Below, in pieces: positions 8,136 to 17,581 of a stretch of 64,000 nucleotides of DNA. Positions within the stretch are counted from its first letter, which is position 1, and each line of letters begins with the position of its first letter. The notes below the pieces were generated by a model, which was not told the origin of the DNA, searched no databases, and saw only the letters and a program-made list of their open reading frames with translations. A program made the position numbers and the translations under genes. This stretch comes from Paraburkholderia gardini (GTDB lineage: Bacteria > Pseudomonadota > Gammaproteobacteria > Burkholderiales > Burkholderiaceae), in the NCBI RefSeq assembly GCF_907164575.1, contig NZ_CAJQYY010000005.1, forward strand, positions 124,001 to 188,000, given 5' to 3'.

Positions 8136-11100
8136 TTATCCGGTCTTCGCCACGCTCTGCTCAAGAGACTCGGCCGCATCATTGCGCTCGCGCGCGAGCA
8201 CTGGCGCCAGCGCACGACCCGTGTGACTCGCCTTCACCTGCACGAGCCCTTCCGGATGCGTCGCCGCGACGATCGTGCCGCCGCCCACGCCGCCTTCCGG
8301 CCCAAGGTCGATGATCCAGTCGGCTTCGGCGATCACGTCGAGATCGTGTTCGATCACCACCACGCTATGGCCCGCATCGACGAGCCGGTGCAGCACGCGA
8401 ATCAGCTTCGCGACGTCGGCCATATGCAGGCCGACCGTCGGTTCATCGAGCACGTACAGCGTATGCGGCGCCTTCTGCCCGCGACGTGTGATGTCGTCGC
8501 GCACCTTGCTCAGTTCGGTGACGAGCTTGATGCGCTGCGCCTCCCCACCAGAGAGCGTGGGTGAAGGCTGGCCGAGCGTGAGATAACCGAGCCCGACGTC
8601 CTTCATCAGCTGCAACGGATGCGCGATGTTCGACAGCGGCGCGAAGAACTCGACGGCTTCGTCGATCTCCATGGTCAGCACGTCGCCGATGTTCTTGCCG
8701 CGCCACGTCACCGCGAGCGTCTCGGGATTGAAGCGCTGGCCGTGACAGACATCGCACAGCACTTTCACATCCGGCAGGAAGCTCATGCCGATCGTGCGCA
8801 CGCCCTGGCCTTCGCACGCCGGGCAACGACCGTCGCCCGTGTTGAACGAGAAGCGTGAAGCCGTATAGCCGCGCGCCCGCGCCTCGAGCGTATCGGCGAA
8901 AAGACGCCGGATCGCGTCCCACACGCCGATGTACGTCGCAGGACACGAGCGCGGCGTCTTGCCGATCGGCGTCTGGTCGACTTCGAGCACGCGGTCGATC
9001 GTTTCCCAGCCGGTCATCGATTCGCAACCCTGCCACGCGTGGGTCACGTTCAGCGCCGGCCGCGGCGCGCTGCGTGCAAGCACGCTGGAACGCGATTGCT
9101 TCGCGGGCGCGTCGGCCTGCGCGACCTTGCGCGCACGTTTCGTAGCCGGCGACGACAGCACCGAGCGGCCCACCGCGTCGAGCATGTTCGCCATCAGCAC
9201 GTCGCGCGCGAGCGTCGATTTGCCGGAGCCGCTCACGCCCGTCACGGCGACGAGCCGCGCGAGCGGAATGCCGACCGTCACGTCCTGCAGGTTGTGCAGC
9301 TTGCCGCCGTGCACCGTCAGCCAGTTCTCCGGCACCGCCGCGGCGCTTTTGCGGGCGGGCGAAACGGGACGGCGCGGCTGCAACGGATGCGTGATCGGAT
9401 TCGCGAGGAACTGCCCGGTCAGCGACCCGGCCTGCGCCGCGAGGTCCTTCACGCTGCCCTGCGCGACGAGATTGCCGCCGCGCTTGCCCGCGCCCGGACC
9501 GATGTCGATGATGTGATCGGCGCGCCGGATCGTGTCTTCGTCGTGTTCGACGACGACCAGCGTATTGCCCTTCTCGCCGAGCTTGCGCAATGCGTTCAGC
9601 AGGATCTGGTTGTCGCGCGGATGCAGGCCGATGGTCGGTTCATCCAGCACGTAACAGACGCCCTGCAGGTTGCTGCCGAGTTGCGCCGCGAGGCGGATGC
9701 GTTGCGCCTCGCCGCCCGACAGGCTCGGCGCCGCACGATCGAGGCTCAGATAGCCAAGCCCGACTTCTTCGAGAAACTGCAACCGGCTGCCGATCTCGCT
9801 GACGACATCGCGTGCGATGCCCGCATCGCGTCCGGTGAGTTCGAGCGAATCGACCCACTGGCGCGTCTGCGACACCGTCCACCGCGCGACGTCGACAATG
9901 GGTTGCCCGTCGAACGTCACCGCGCGCGCGACCGGGTTCAGCCGCGTGCCGCTGCAGTCCGGGCACGGTTCGTCGCCCACGCCTTCCGGTTCCTGCTCTT
10001 CCGAAGGCAGGCTCTGCTCGCGACCGCGATTGTCGTCGACGATCACGGTGTCGTCGTACGCGGCGCGCTGTTCGCGCGTGAGCGCGAGGCCCGTGCCGAC
10101 GCAGGTCGTGCACCAGCCGTGCTTGCTGTTGTACGAGAACATCCGCGGATCGAGTTCCGGATAGCTCGTGCCGCACACCGGACACGCGCGCTTCACCGAC
10201 AGCACCTTCACTTCGCCGACATGCCCCGTCTCACCCTTGCCGTTCATCGCGGCGTGCAGGCCGTCGAGCGGCGCGAGCAGATGGATCACGCCCTTGCCGG
10301 CTTCGAGCGTGTCGTCGAGCGCGCGGCGCAGCTGCGCCTCGTGATCCGCCGAGACGACGAGATCCGCCACCGGCAGTTCGATCGTGTGTTCGCGGAAACG
10401 GTCGAGCTTCGGCCACGGATCGACCGGCACGAATTCGCCGTCGACACGCAGATGCGTATTGCCGCGCGCCTTCGCCCATTTCGCGAGATCGGTGTAGACG
10501 CCCTTGCGGTTCACGACGAGCGGCGCGAGCAGCCCGACGTGCTGGCCCCTGTGATCGCGCAGCAGCTGCGCGGCGATCGATTCGACGCTCTGCGCGGTAA
10601 CCGGCGTGCCGTCGTGGATGCAATGCTGCAGCCCAAGCTTGACGTAGAGCAGCCGCAGGAAGTGCCACACCTCGGAAGTCGTCGCGACCGTGCTCTTGCG
10701 CCCGCCGCGCGACAGACGCTGCTCGATCGCGACCGTCGGCGGAATGCCGTAGACCGCATCGACTTCCGGCCGACCGGCCGGCTGCACGATCGAACGCGCA
10801 TACGCGTTCAACGATTCCAGATAACGGCGCTGGCCTTCGTGGAAAAGAATGTCGAACGCGAGCGTCGACTTGCCCGAACCGGACACGCCCGTCACGACGT
10901 TGAACTTGCCATGCGGAATATCGACGTCGAGCGACTTCAGATTGTGCTCGCGCGCGTTCACGATCCGCACGACGTCCTCGCCTTCCACCGCACGACGCGC
11001 GCGCGCCGCCGTCAGCGCCGTTTGCAGCGGCACGCCCTGCGAAGCCGGCGCGACTTCCACGCCCATCGATTCGTCGTATTGCAGCAGCGCCCGGCCGGTA

Positions 11101-14036
11101 TGCGATTCCTCACATTCTTTCACTTCGTCCGGCGTGCCGGCGCACAGCACACGGCCGCCGCCATCACCGCCTTCCGGACCGAGGTCGATGATCCAGTCGG
11201 CCGCGCGGATCACGTCCAGGTTGTGTTCGATCACGATCAGCGAATGCCCGCCCGCGAGCAGCTTGCCGAATGCCTGCATCAGTTTCGCGATGTCGTCGAA
11301 ATGCAGGCCCGTGGTCGGCTCGTCGAACATGAAGAGCTTGCCCGCGGCGGCGGCTGCCTGTTTCGCGCCGCGCGGCGTCTTCGCCTGCGCCGTTTCCGCG
11401 AGAAAGCCCGCGAGCTTCAGACGCTGCGCCTCGCCGCCCGAGAGTGTCGGCACCGGCTGGCCGAGCTTCACGTATTCGAGCCCGACATCGACGATAGGCT
11501 GCAACACGCGCAGCACTTCGGCATCGGCGGCAAAGTATTCAGTGGCTTCGTGCACCGTCAGTTCCAGCACGTCCGCGACGGAGAGCGCGCGCGACGGGTT
11601 ACCGCGTTCGATCTTCACTTCGAGCACTTCGGCGCGATAGCGGCGCCCGTCGCAGTCCGGGCAACGCAGATAGACGTCGCTCAGGAACTGCATCTCGATG
11701 TGTTCGAAGCCGGAGCCGCCGCAGGTCGGACACCGCCCGTCGCCGGAATTGAAGCTGAATGTGCCGGCCGTGTAGCCGCGTTGCGCCGCGAGCGGCGCCT
11801 TCGCGAACAGCTTGCGGATTTCGTCGAACGCGCCGACGTAGCTCGCCGGGTTCGAGCGCGCCGTCTTGCCGATCGGCGACTGGTCGACGAACACGACATC
11901 GCTCACGCGGTCCGCGCCTTCGAGACTGCGAAACGCGCCCGGCGAATCCGTCGCCTTGCCGAAGTGCCGCGCCATCGCGGGATGCAGCACGTCCTGCAAC
12001 AGCGTCGACTTGCCCGAACCGGACACGCCCGTCACGCAGACGAGACGTTGCAGCGGAATCCCGACCGTCACGTCGCGCAGATTATGTTCGCGCGCACCCT
12101 CCAGCACGATGCGCGGCGTGCCGGCCTCGACCGGACGGCGCGACCAGCGCGACGCATCCGCCACATGCCGGCGCCCGCTGAGGTACTCGCCCGTAAGCGT
12201 GCCCGCCGTGCGGATGTTGTCGGGCGTGCCATCGTAGATGATCGTGCCGCCGCGCTCGCCGGGGCCCGGCCCCATGTCGATCAGACGATCCGCCGCGAGC
12301 ATTACCGAAGGGTCGTGCTCGACGACGACGAGCGTATTGCCCGCATCGCGCAGCCGGTGCATGGCCTCGACGATGCGGTTCAGGTCGCGCGGATGCAGCC
12401 CGATGCTCGGCTCGTCGAGCACGAAGAGCGTCTTGGTAAGCGACGTGCCGAGCGCGGTGGTCAGGTTGATCCGCTGCACTTCGCCGCCCGAGAGCGTGCG
12501 GCTCTGGCGATCCAGCGTCAGATAACCGAGACCCACGTCGCACAGATATTTGAGGCGCGTGCGCACTTCGGCCAGCAGGAGTTTCAGCGCGTCGTCGAGC
12601 AGGACGCCCGGCAGCGTGATGTCGTCGAAAAAACGCCGGATGCGCTCGATCGGCAACAGCATCAGATCGTGGACGGTCAGCCCCGGCAGCGCTTCGAGCT
12701 GCGCGCGCGACCAGTCGACGCCGCGCGGCAGGAAGCGGTTCGCTGCGTCGAGCACGGCGTCCGCGTTGGGCTTCGTGCCGAGGCGCCACAGCAGGGATTC
12801 CGTCTTCAGGCGCGCGCCGCCGCAGGTTTCGCACGGCGTGTAGCTGCGGTATTTCGACAGCAGCACGCGGATGTGCATCTTGTACGCTTTCGATTCGAGG
12901 TACGCGAAGAAGCGCTTCACGCCGTACCACTGGCTCTGCCATTTGCCGTCCCAGTCGGGCGAGCCGTCGATCACCCAGTCGCGTTGCGCCTGCGACAGCG
13001 ACGACCACGCCGTATCGCGCGGAATGTCCGCCTTCGCGGCGTAGCGCATCAGGTCGTCCTGGCATTCCTTCCACGCCGGCGTCTGCATCGGCTTGATCGC
13101 GCCGCCGCGCAGCGTCTTGCGCCCGTCGGGAATCACGAGGCCCAGATCGACGCCGATCACCCGGCCAAAACCGCGACACGTTTCGCACGCGCCATACGCC
13201 GAGTTGAACGAGAACAGCGCCGGCTGCGGATCGGCGTAACGCAGATCGCTATCCGGGTTGTGCAGCCCGGTCGAGAAGCGCCAGATCCGCGGCTCGGCGC
13301 TGTCTTCCGGCACCTGCGGCAGCACGTACACGTTCACGCGCCCGGCGCCGCGTTTGAGCGACGCCTCGATGGCTTCCAGCGCCCGCACCTTCTCCGTCTG
13401 GTGCAGGCGGAAACGGTCGGCGACGACATCCAGCACCTTGCGTGCGCCCGTGGGCGACACCACATCGCGCTGCGCCTGCACACGCGTGTAGCCGCTTGCC
13501 GAGAGCCACTGCTCGACTTCGACCTGCGTCGCGGTTTCCGGCAGTTCCACCGGAAACGTGACCGCCAGCCGCGGATCGGTGCCCGCCGTGCGCGCCATCA
13601 GATCGGCGTAGACGGTTTCCGGCGTGTCGTGCCGCACCGGCTGTGCCGTCACGCGATCGAAGAGTTCGGCGCCGCGCGCGTACAGCAGCTTCAGATGGTC
13701 GTTGAGTTCGGTCATCGTGCCGACCGTCGAGCGCGAGCTGCGCACCGGATTGGTCTGGTCGATCGCGATGGCGGGCGGCACGCCGTCGACCCGGTCCACC
13801 TGCGGGCGGTCCATGCGGTCGAGGAACTGCCGTGCGTAGGCGCTGAACGTCTCGACGTAGCGCCGCTGGCCTTCCGCATACAACGTATCGAACACGAGGC
13901 TCGACTTGCCCGAACCGGATGGTCCGGTCACGACGGTCATTTCGCCGGTGTGCAGGTCGAGGTCGAGGTTCTTGAGATTGTGCTGACGTGCGCCGCGGAT
14001 GCGGATCGTTCCGCGGTTCGTACCATTAGATGACAA
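8136..14036 (-). CDS. uvrA: Fused tandem UvrA (excinuclease ABC subunit A, double length)
   Basis: The product is about 1,966 residues, roughly twice a normal UvrA, because two UvrA units are fused head to tail. Four ATP-binding P-loops are visible, in gene order near 13.92, 12.02, 10.88 and 9.23 kb (GPSGSGKSS, then three GVSGSGKST). Four ABC signatures are present (LSGGEVQR, LSGGEAQR three times). Zinc-finger CxxC pairs include CPTCGGSGF/CPDC, CPVCGTSY/CTTC and CPACEGQG/CDVC. UvrA recognises DNA lesions with UvrB. The reading frame is open to 14150, but the LexA-box promoter covers that point, so the TTG complementary to 14034-14036 (LSSNGTNRG) is the likely start. Long UvrA fusions are known in Burkholderia. 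Confidence 0.9.
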   Translation of the reverse strand: MSSNGTNRGTIRIRGARQHNLKNLDLDLHTGEMTVVTGPSGSGKSSLVFDTLYAEGQRRYVETFSAYARQFLDRMDRPQVDRVDGVPPAIAIDQTNPVRSSRSTVGTMTELNDHLKLLYARGAELFDRVTAQPVRHDTPETVYADLMARTAGTDPRLAVTFPVELPETATQVEVEQWLSASGYTRVQAQRDVVSPTGARKVLDVVADRFRLHQTEKVRALEAIEASLKRGAGRVNVYVLPQVPEDSAEPRIWRFSTGLHNPDSDLRYADPQPALFSFNSAYGACETCRGFGRVIGVDLGLVIPDGRKTLRGGAIKPMQTPAWKECQDDLMRYAAKADIPRDTAWSSLSQAQRDWVIDGSPDWDGKWQSQWYGVKRFFAYLESKAYKMHIRVLLSKYRSYTPCETCGGARLKTESLLWRLGTKPNADAVLDAANRFLPRGVDWSRAQLEALPGLTVHDLMLLPIERIRRFFDDITLPGVLLDDALKLLLAEVRTRLKYLCDVGLGYLTLDRQSRTLSGGEVQRINLTTALGTSLTKTLFVLDEPSIGLHPRDLNRIVEAMHRLRDAGNTLVVVEHDPSVMLAADRLIDMGPGPGERGGTIIYDGTPDNIRTAGTLTGEYLSGRRHVADASRWSRRPVEAGTPRIVLEGAREHNLRDVTVGIPLQRLVCVTGVSGSGKSTLLQDVLHPAMARHFGKATDSPGAFRSLEGADRVSDVVFVDQSPIGKTARSNPASYVGAFDEIRKLFAKAPLAAQRGYTAGTFSFNSGDGRCPTCGGSGFEHIEMQFLSDVYLRCPDCDGRRYRAEVLEVKIERGNPSRALSVADVLELTVHEATEYFAADAEVLRVLQPIVDVGLEYVKLGQPVPTLSGGEAQRLKLAGFLAETAQAKTPRGAKQAAAAAGKLFMFDEPTTGLHFDDIAKLMQAFGKLLAGGHSLIVIEHNLDVIRAADWIIDLGPEGGDGGGRVLCAGTPDEVKECEESHTGRALLQYDESMGVEVAPASQGVPLQTALTAARARRAVEGEDVVRIVNAREHNLKSLDVDIPHGKFNVVTGVSGSGKSTLAFDILFHEGQRRYLESLNAYARSIVQPAGRPEVDAVYGIPPTVAIEQRLSRGGRKSTVATTSEVWHFLRLLYVKLGLQHCIHDGTPVTAQSVESIAAQLLRDHRGQHVGLLAPLVVNRKGVYTDLAKWAKARGNTHLRVDGEFVPVDPWPKLDRFREHTIELPVADLVVSADHEAQLRRALDDTLEAGKGVIHLLAPLDGLHAAMNGKGETGHVGEVKVLSVKRACPVCGTSYPELDPRMFSYNSKHGWCTTCVGTGLALTREQRAAYDDTVIVDDNRGREQSLPSEEQEPEGVGDEPCPDCSGTRLNPVARAVTFDGQPIVDVARWTVSQTRQWVDSLELTGRDAGIARDVVSEIGSRLQFLEEVGLGYLSLDRAAPSLSGGEAQRIRLAAQLGSNLQGVCYVLDEPTIGLHPRDNQILLNALRKLGEKGNTLVVVEHDEDTIRRADHIIDIGPGAGKRGGNLVAQGSVKDLAAQAGSLTGQFLANPITHPLQPRRPVSPARKSAAAVPENWLTVHGGKLHNLQDVTVGIPLARLVAVTGVSGSGKSTLARDVLMANMLDAVGRSVLSSPATKRARKVAQADAPAKQSRSSVLARSAPRPALNVTHAWQGCESMTGWETIDRVLEVDQTPIGKTPRSCPATYIGVWDAIRRLFADTLEARARGYTASRFSFNTGDGRCPACEGQGVRTIGMSFLPDVKVLCDVCHGQRFNPETLAVTWRGKNIGDVLTMEIDEAVEFFAPLSNIAHPLQLMKDVGLGYLTLGQPSPTLSGGEAQRIKLVTELSKVRDDITRRGQKAPHTLYVLDEPTVGLHMADVAKLIRVLHRLVDAGHSVVVIEHDLDVIAEADWIIDLGPEGGVGGGTIVAATHPEGLVQVKASHTGRALAPVLARERNDAAESLEQSVAKTG

Positions 14037-14148
14037 TTTATCTGTCCGTCTGAATGAGTTTAGCCAGTGCCGCGGCCTGCCTGCGCCGCCGCGAATGGAA
14101 GTGCGCCCAGCCACGCGACGCTCCTGGCGAGGCGGGCTTCGATTGCAC

Positions 14149-14177
14149 ACTATACTGTATATTTATACAGGTTCCAA
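14149..14177 (-). promoter_or_regulatory. uvrA promoter with embedded LexA (SOS) box
   Basis: On the minus strand TTGGAA (14177-14172), 17 bp, then TATAGT (14154-14149) form a good sigma-70 promoter. The spacer is almost exactly a LexA box: CTGTATAAATATACAG (14170-14155), a CTGT-N8-ACAG palindrome. LexA bound there would block RNA polymerase. The inferred transcript start near 14142 leaves about 105 nt before the TTG start of uvrA. The rest of 14178-14345, up to the end of the EthD gene, shows no gene. Confidence 0.85.
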
Positions 14178-14345
14178 CGTGCTGGCCACGGCTGCCCGCG
14201 TTTTTCGCGGGCCGGGAAATCCTGTCCCTCAAGCCGGCTGGCGCCGGTTCGAGCCGCCTGTCAAACCGTTCAGAACGGGGCCGGCCACACGTCGACTTCG
14301 CAGGATAGCGCGCGACGGCGGCCTTTGCCTGGCACCCCGCGCGGC

Positions 14346-14654
14346 TCAGACTTCCTTCGAGTCCATGACCAGCAGTTCCGCGCCGGCCTGCGCGAAGTTG
14401 CCGAGATCGCCGGCCGCGGCCTTGCCTTCCGGCGTGCCGAGTCCCTGCATCAACGCCTCGCTCGATGCGAAGTGCAGCACGGCGATCAGGTAATACGGCG
14501 ACTCGCCGCCCAGCAGCTTGACCGGCCCGGTGCTGATTTCGTATTTCTGCAGCCCGGGAATCTTCTTCGCGAGGGGCACGTGGGTCGATTCGTAATGCGC
14601 GTCGAACGCCGCCTTGTCGGCCGGATTTTTGTAAAGCACGACGAGTTTTGCCAT
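14346..14654 (-). CDS. EthD-family small protein
   Basis: This 102-residue cytosolic protein is of the EthD / dimeric alpha-beta barrel family. It shows the usual opening AKLVVLYKNPADKAAFDAHY, the conserved THVPLAKKIPGL segment and a C-terminal AGAELLVMDSKEV. Members are small dimers, first seen beside an ether-degrading P450. Their reaction is mostly unknown. It sits between uvrA and the methanol cluster, about 107 bp downstream of the metallo-hydrolase-like gene in the same orientation, and need not belong to either. The ATG at 14654 matches family N-termini. Confidence 0.75.
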   Translation of the reverse strand: MAKLVVLYKNPADKAAFDAHYESTHVPLAKKIPGLQKYEISTGPVKLLGGESPYYLIAVLHFASSEALMQGLGTPEGKAAAGDLGNFAQAGAELLVMDSKEV

Positions 14655-14761
14655 GATCCTGTCTCCGTTGGGTACGTTGAAGGTACTTTCTTCAAGGGTC
14701 CGTTAGAACCATTTGCCACAGCCGCGACGTTACGCCGTTTTTGCGTCAATACCGCGTGACG

Positions 14762-15742
14762 TCACTGCTTTTCCAGTTGCAGATACAGCCGTTGCACGTT
14801 CGCCGGCTGCGCGGTCGGGTAAAGCCGGTATTGCCTGAAATCCGGCGTCTGGACGGTGCGCATCGCTTCGCTCAGTCCGGCGCCCGACGCGTACGCGCGG
14901 CGCACGCCCGCATCCAGTTCGCGCAGATAGGCGCCCGTCGGGGCGATGCCGCCGGGCGCCACGGGCGGTCCGAAGCCCGGCACCACGATATGCACATCGA
15001 GCGAGCCGATTTTCCGCAGCGCGGCGAGCCAGCCCGGAATGCTCTCGTTGCGCAGTTCGGGAATGCGCCCGACGCTCACCAGTCCGCCGGCGAACAGCAC
15101 GCCCGTCGCCGTGTCGAGCACGGCGAGGTCTCCCGGCGTGGCGGCCGGGCCGAAATACAGCAGCTGGAGTGCGCGACCGCCGGAATCGAGCGTCGTCGTG
15201 CTGTCGACGGTATGGTCGGGCACCGTCACGCGCGAACCCGCCATTTCATCTTCGCCGAGCGTGCGCCGCAGGTTCTTCAGGCAGATCCAGCAACGGTCGC
15301 GAATCAGTTCGGCCGCGCGCCGGTGCGCGAGGATCGGGATATCGCGATCGCGAAACGCCGCGGCGCCGAACACGAATTCCGGCGCCTGATGCGTGATGAT
15401 CACGCGCTCGACCGGCAACGGCGTAATCGCGCGGATCGCCTCGATCATCGCGCGGCCATAGCGGTACGACGAACCGGTGTCGATCACCGTCACACCACGC
15501 TTGCCGACGATAAAACCGTTGTTCGCGACGACCCCGCGATTCGCCGGCGCGACGGCTTCGCCATTGCCTTCCATCACATAGACGCCCTGCGCGACCTGAA
15601 CCGGTACCGGCACGGTCAATGGATGCGGCGGCTGAACGGGCGCTCTATCCGTTGTGGCATCCGCGTGCGCGACCCGCATGGCTACGCACGCCGCGAAAGC
15701 GGCCACCCACGCGCGACGCAGGAACTGGTCCGTCCCCTTCAA
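14762..15742 (-). CDS. Quinoprotein relay system metallo-hydrolase-fold protein 2, metal ligands missing
   Basis: This 326-residue exported protein is of the metallo-beta-lactamase fold and resembles the 'quinoprotein relay system zinc metallohydrolase 2' family. A signal peptide ends near AHA (residue 27). The usual HxHxDH site is replaced by H118-Q-A120-P-E122-F123. The later ligand histidines and bridging Asp are also gone (YFGPAATPGD, LFAGGLVS, VVPGFGPP), while its paralog at 16640-17581 keeps all of them. By sequence it should not bind two zincs. Translation starts at a TTG that overlaps the stop of the SoxYZ-like gene (TTGA), so it is coupled. Its role in quinoprotein maturation or electron transfer is unknown. 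Confidence 0.78.
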   Translation of the reverse strand: MKGTDQFLRRAWVAAFAACVAMRVAHADATTDRAPVQPPHPLTVPVPVQVAQGVYVMEGNGEAVAPANRGVVANNGFIVGKRGVTVIDTGSSYRYGRAMIEAIRAITPLPVERVIITHQAPEFVFGAAAFRDRDIPILAHRRAAELIRDRCWICLKNLRRTLGEDEMAGSRVTVPDHTVDSTTTLDSGGRALQLLYFGPAATPGDLAVLDTATGVLFAGGLVSVGRIPELRNESIPGWLAALRKIGSLDVHIVVPGFGPPVAPGGIAPTGAYLRELDAGVRRAYASGAGLSEAMRTVQTPDFRQYRLYPTAQPANVQRLYLQLEKQ

Positions 15743-16620
15743 GGCGTCGCCGACGACGTTTGCTGCGCGGCCGGATGCGGACCGATCGCGACCTGGCTGT
15801 CGAACTGCCGGTTCTTCGTATCCTCGATGTGCGCTTTCAGCACGCCGCCATCATGCGGCACGAAGTAGAAGCGGAAGTTCGGATTCTCGCTGATCGAAAA
15901 ATTCACGTTCGCGGTCATCACGGGTTTGTCCGCGTACGTCACCGCCACCTTGCGCACGAAATACGCCGACGCATACAGGCGCGTCACCTGGTCCATCGCC
16001 ATGCCGGTACGGTTCGGATGGCGCACCATCAGCTGCACGAGTTGCGGCTTGCCGGGCGTCGACGGTCCTTGCGGCTGCAGGCGCACCTGCCCCGCGTTCG
16101 CTTCGGCGGCGGCGTCGTCCTTGCCGGCCGGCGCCGAGCATCCACCGGAAGCCTTGATGAAGCGCACCGCGCTATACAGATGGCCGTCGTTCGTCTCGGC
16201 GATCACGCGCATATACGTGTAATCCTCGACGCGGACCCGCGTTTCCAGACTCGCGAGCCCCGACTCCGGCGTGAATTCGAACCAGCCGACATACGGCTCC
16301 GGATTTTCGTCGATGAACATGTACAGCTTTTTGATGTAGCGCGACGGCGTCTGCGGAAACTGCGCGGTGATCGAAACCGGCACGACCGCCGCATCGGCGG
16401 CGCGCGCGGGTGCGTCGAAGCGGATCACGCTGTCGCCATGCGCATCGATCGGGCGATCCTTGAACGTGCCTTCCCTGAAATCGAGCCAGCGCGCGCTTTT
16501 GTCCGGATCGTCGCCGGGCTGCGCGGCGAACGACGGATGACCGGCAAGCGCGGCCAGTGTCGTCAGTCCGGCCAGCGCCATCAGCAAACCGTGCAGCGTG
16601 GTTCGCATTGTCGTGCTCAT
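15739..16620 (-). CDS. Quinoprotein dehydrogenase-associated SoxYZ-like carrier
   Basis: This 293-residue secreted protein has a signal peptide (residues 1-32, ending PSFAA). A SoxY-like half ends in the cysteine motif KASGGCSAPAG, and a SoxZ-like half contains PQLVQLMVRHPNRTGM and KPVMTANVNFSISENPNFRFYF. In SoxYZ the C-terminal GGCGG cysteine carries covalently bound sulfur intermediates. Here both halves are fused, and the cysteine is internal with a flexible linker. Such fusions are found beside PQQ dehydrogenase genes together with the two metallo-hydrolases flanking it here. The cargo is unknown. The ATG at 16620 begins 19 nt after the stop of the preceding gene at 16640. Confidence 0.82.
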   Translation of the reverse strand: MSTTMRTTLHGLLMALAGLTTLAALAGHPSFAAQPGDDPDKSARWLDFREGTFKDRPIDAHGDSVIRFDAPARAADAAVVPVSITAQFPQTPSRYIKKLYMFIDENPEPYVGWFEFTPESGLASLETRVRVEDYTYMRVIAETNDGHLYSAVRFIKASGGCSAPAGKDDAAAEANAGQVRLQPQGPSTPGKPQLVQLMVRHPNRTGMAMDQVTRLYASAYFVRKVAVTYADKPVMTANVNFSISENPNFRFYFVPHDGGVLKAHIEDTKNRQFDSQVAIGPHPAAQQTSSATP

Positions 16621-16639
16621 GATGTTCCCCTTCCTCGAT

Positions 16640-17581
16640 CTACTGCTCCCACTCCAGCTCGGCGTACGCGGCGCTCACATTGCGCTGATGATAGATGTCG
16701 AAAAGCCGCCACCTGTCGCGCTGATCGAGTCCGATCGTATCGATCGCCTGCTGCATCGTCACACCTTGCCTGATGGCTGCACGCACATCCCGGACCAGCC
16801 CGGCGAGATACGCCTCTTCCGCATCGAGCGCGGGGCGCCACGGCGTGTCGATCGGGCCGTGGCCGGGCACCACGCGACGCGGATTCATCTGACGGATCGT
16901 CGCGATATCGTCGAGCCAGCCCAGCACGCTGCCGTCGATCACCGGAATGCACTGCACGAACAGCAGATCGGCGAGCCACAGCGTGCCGCTCCTTTCATCG
17001 TAGACCGTCACGTCGTTGTTCGTATGCGCTGTTTTCCATGTGCGCAGTTTCAGCACGCGATTGCCGATATCGAGCGTCAGATCGCCGCTGAACGGCAACG
17101 TCGGCGGCACGATCGTGCTGCCTTCGGCGAGCGTGCCCAGTTCGCGATGCAGCACGCGCAGATAGCTTTCCGCGTGCGACATTTCCGCTTCGCCGAGCGT
17201 CGCGCTGCCGACAAACTGCGGATGATCGTGCTCGAACGCGGCATTGCCGAAAATATGGTCCGGATGCATGTGCGTGTTGATCACGTAGCAGACCGGCAGC
17301 GGCGTGACCGCGCGAATCGCGGCGCGCAACGCGCGGCCTTCCTGCGCGGTTCCACCGGTATCGATAACCGCCACGCAGCGCGTGCCGACGATAAAGCCGA
17401 TATTCGCGATGTCGCCCCGGTTCGCGCGCGTCGCGACATCGTCCTGCCCGCGATGCACGTAAAGACCAGGCGCGATTTCCCGCACTTTCAGCGCACTCGC
17501 CGACTGCGCCGCGGACATCATCAACATCAACGCGAAACCTGACAGCGCCACGAGAATCACACGCCGCAGCGCAGTGCTCAT
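16640..17581 (-). CDS. Quinoprotein relay system zinc metallohydrolase 1
   Basis: This 313-residue exported metallo-beta-lactamase-fold enzyme has a complete metal site: H104, H106, D108, H109 in NTHMHPDHIFGN, H186 in TAHTNND, D205 in LWLADLL, and a final VVPGHGPI histidine. A signal peptide occupies residues 1-30 (ending SASA). The ATG at 17581 overlaps the stop of the LysR gene by 4 nt (ATGA). Longer upstream readings lack a signal peptide. It belongs to a family found with PQQ alcohol dehydrogenases. Its substrate is unknown, but pairing with the SoxYZ-like carrier suggests a thiol or sulfur-bound intermediate in the periplasm. Confidence 0.84.
   Translation of the reverse strand: MSTALRRVILVALSGFALMLMMSAAQSASALKVREIAPGLYVHRGQDDVATRANRGDIANIGFIVGTRCVAVIDTGGTAQEGRALRAAIRAVTPLPVCYVINTHMHPDHIFGNAAFEHDHPQFVGSATLGEAEMSHAESYLRVLHRELGTLAEGSTIVPPTLPFSGDLTLDIGNRVLKLRTWKTAHTNNDVTVYDERSGTLWLADLLFVQCIPVIDGSVLGWLDDIATIRQMNPRRVVPGHGPIDTPWRPALDAEEAYLAGLVRDVRAAIRQGVTMQQAIDTIGLDQRDRWRLFDIYHQRNVSAAYAELEWEQ

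Noticed and set aside
9039..14033. Very long open frame on the plus strand opposite uvrA
   Set aside because: Composition is rich in Arg, His and Asp as expected for the complement of a high-GC gene, and no domain is visible. The minus-strand UvrA has clear motifs throughout.
14037..14150. Longer UvrA N-terminus starting at GTG 14150
   Set aside because: That codon lies within the -10 region of the LexA-regulated promoter, and the extra residues do not resemble UvrA.
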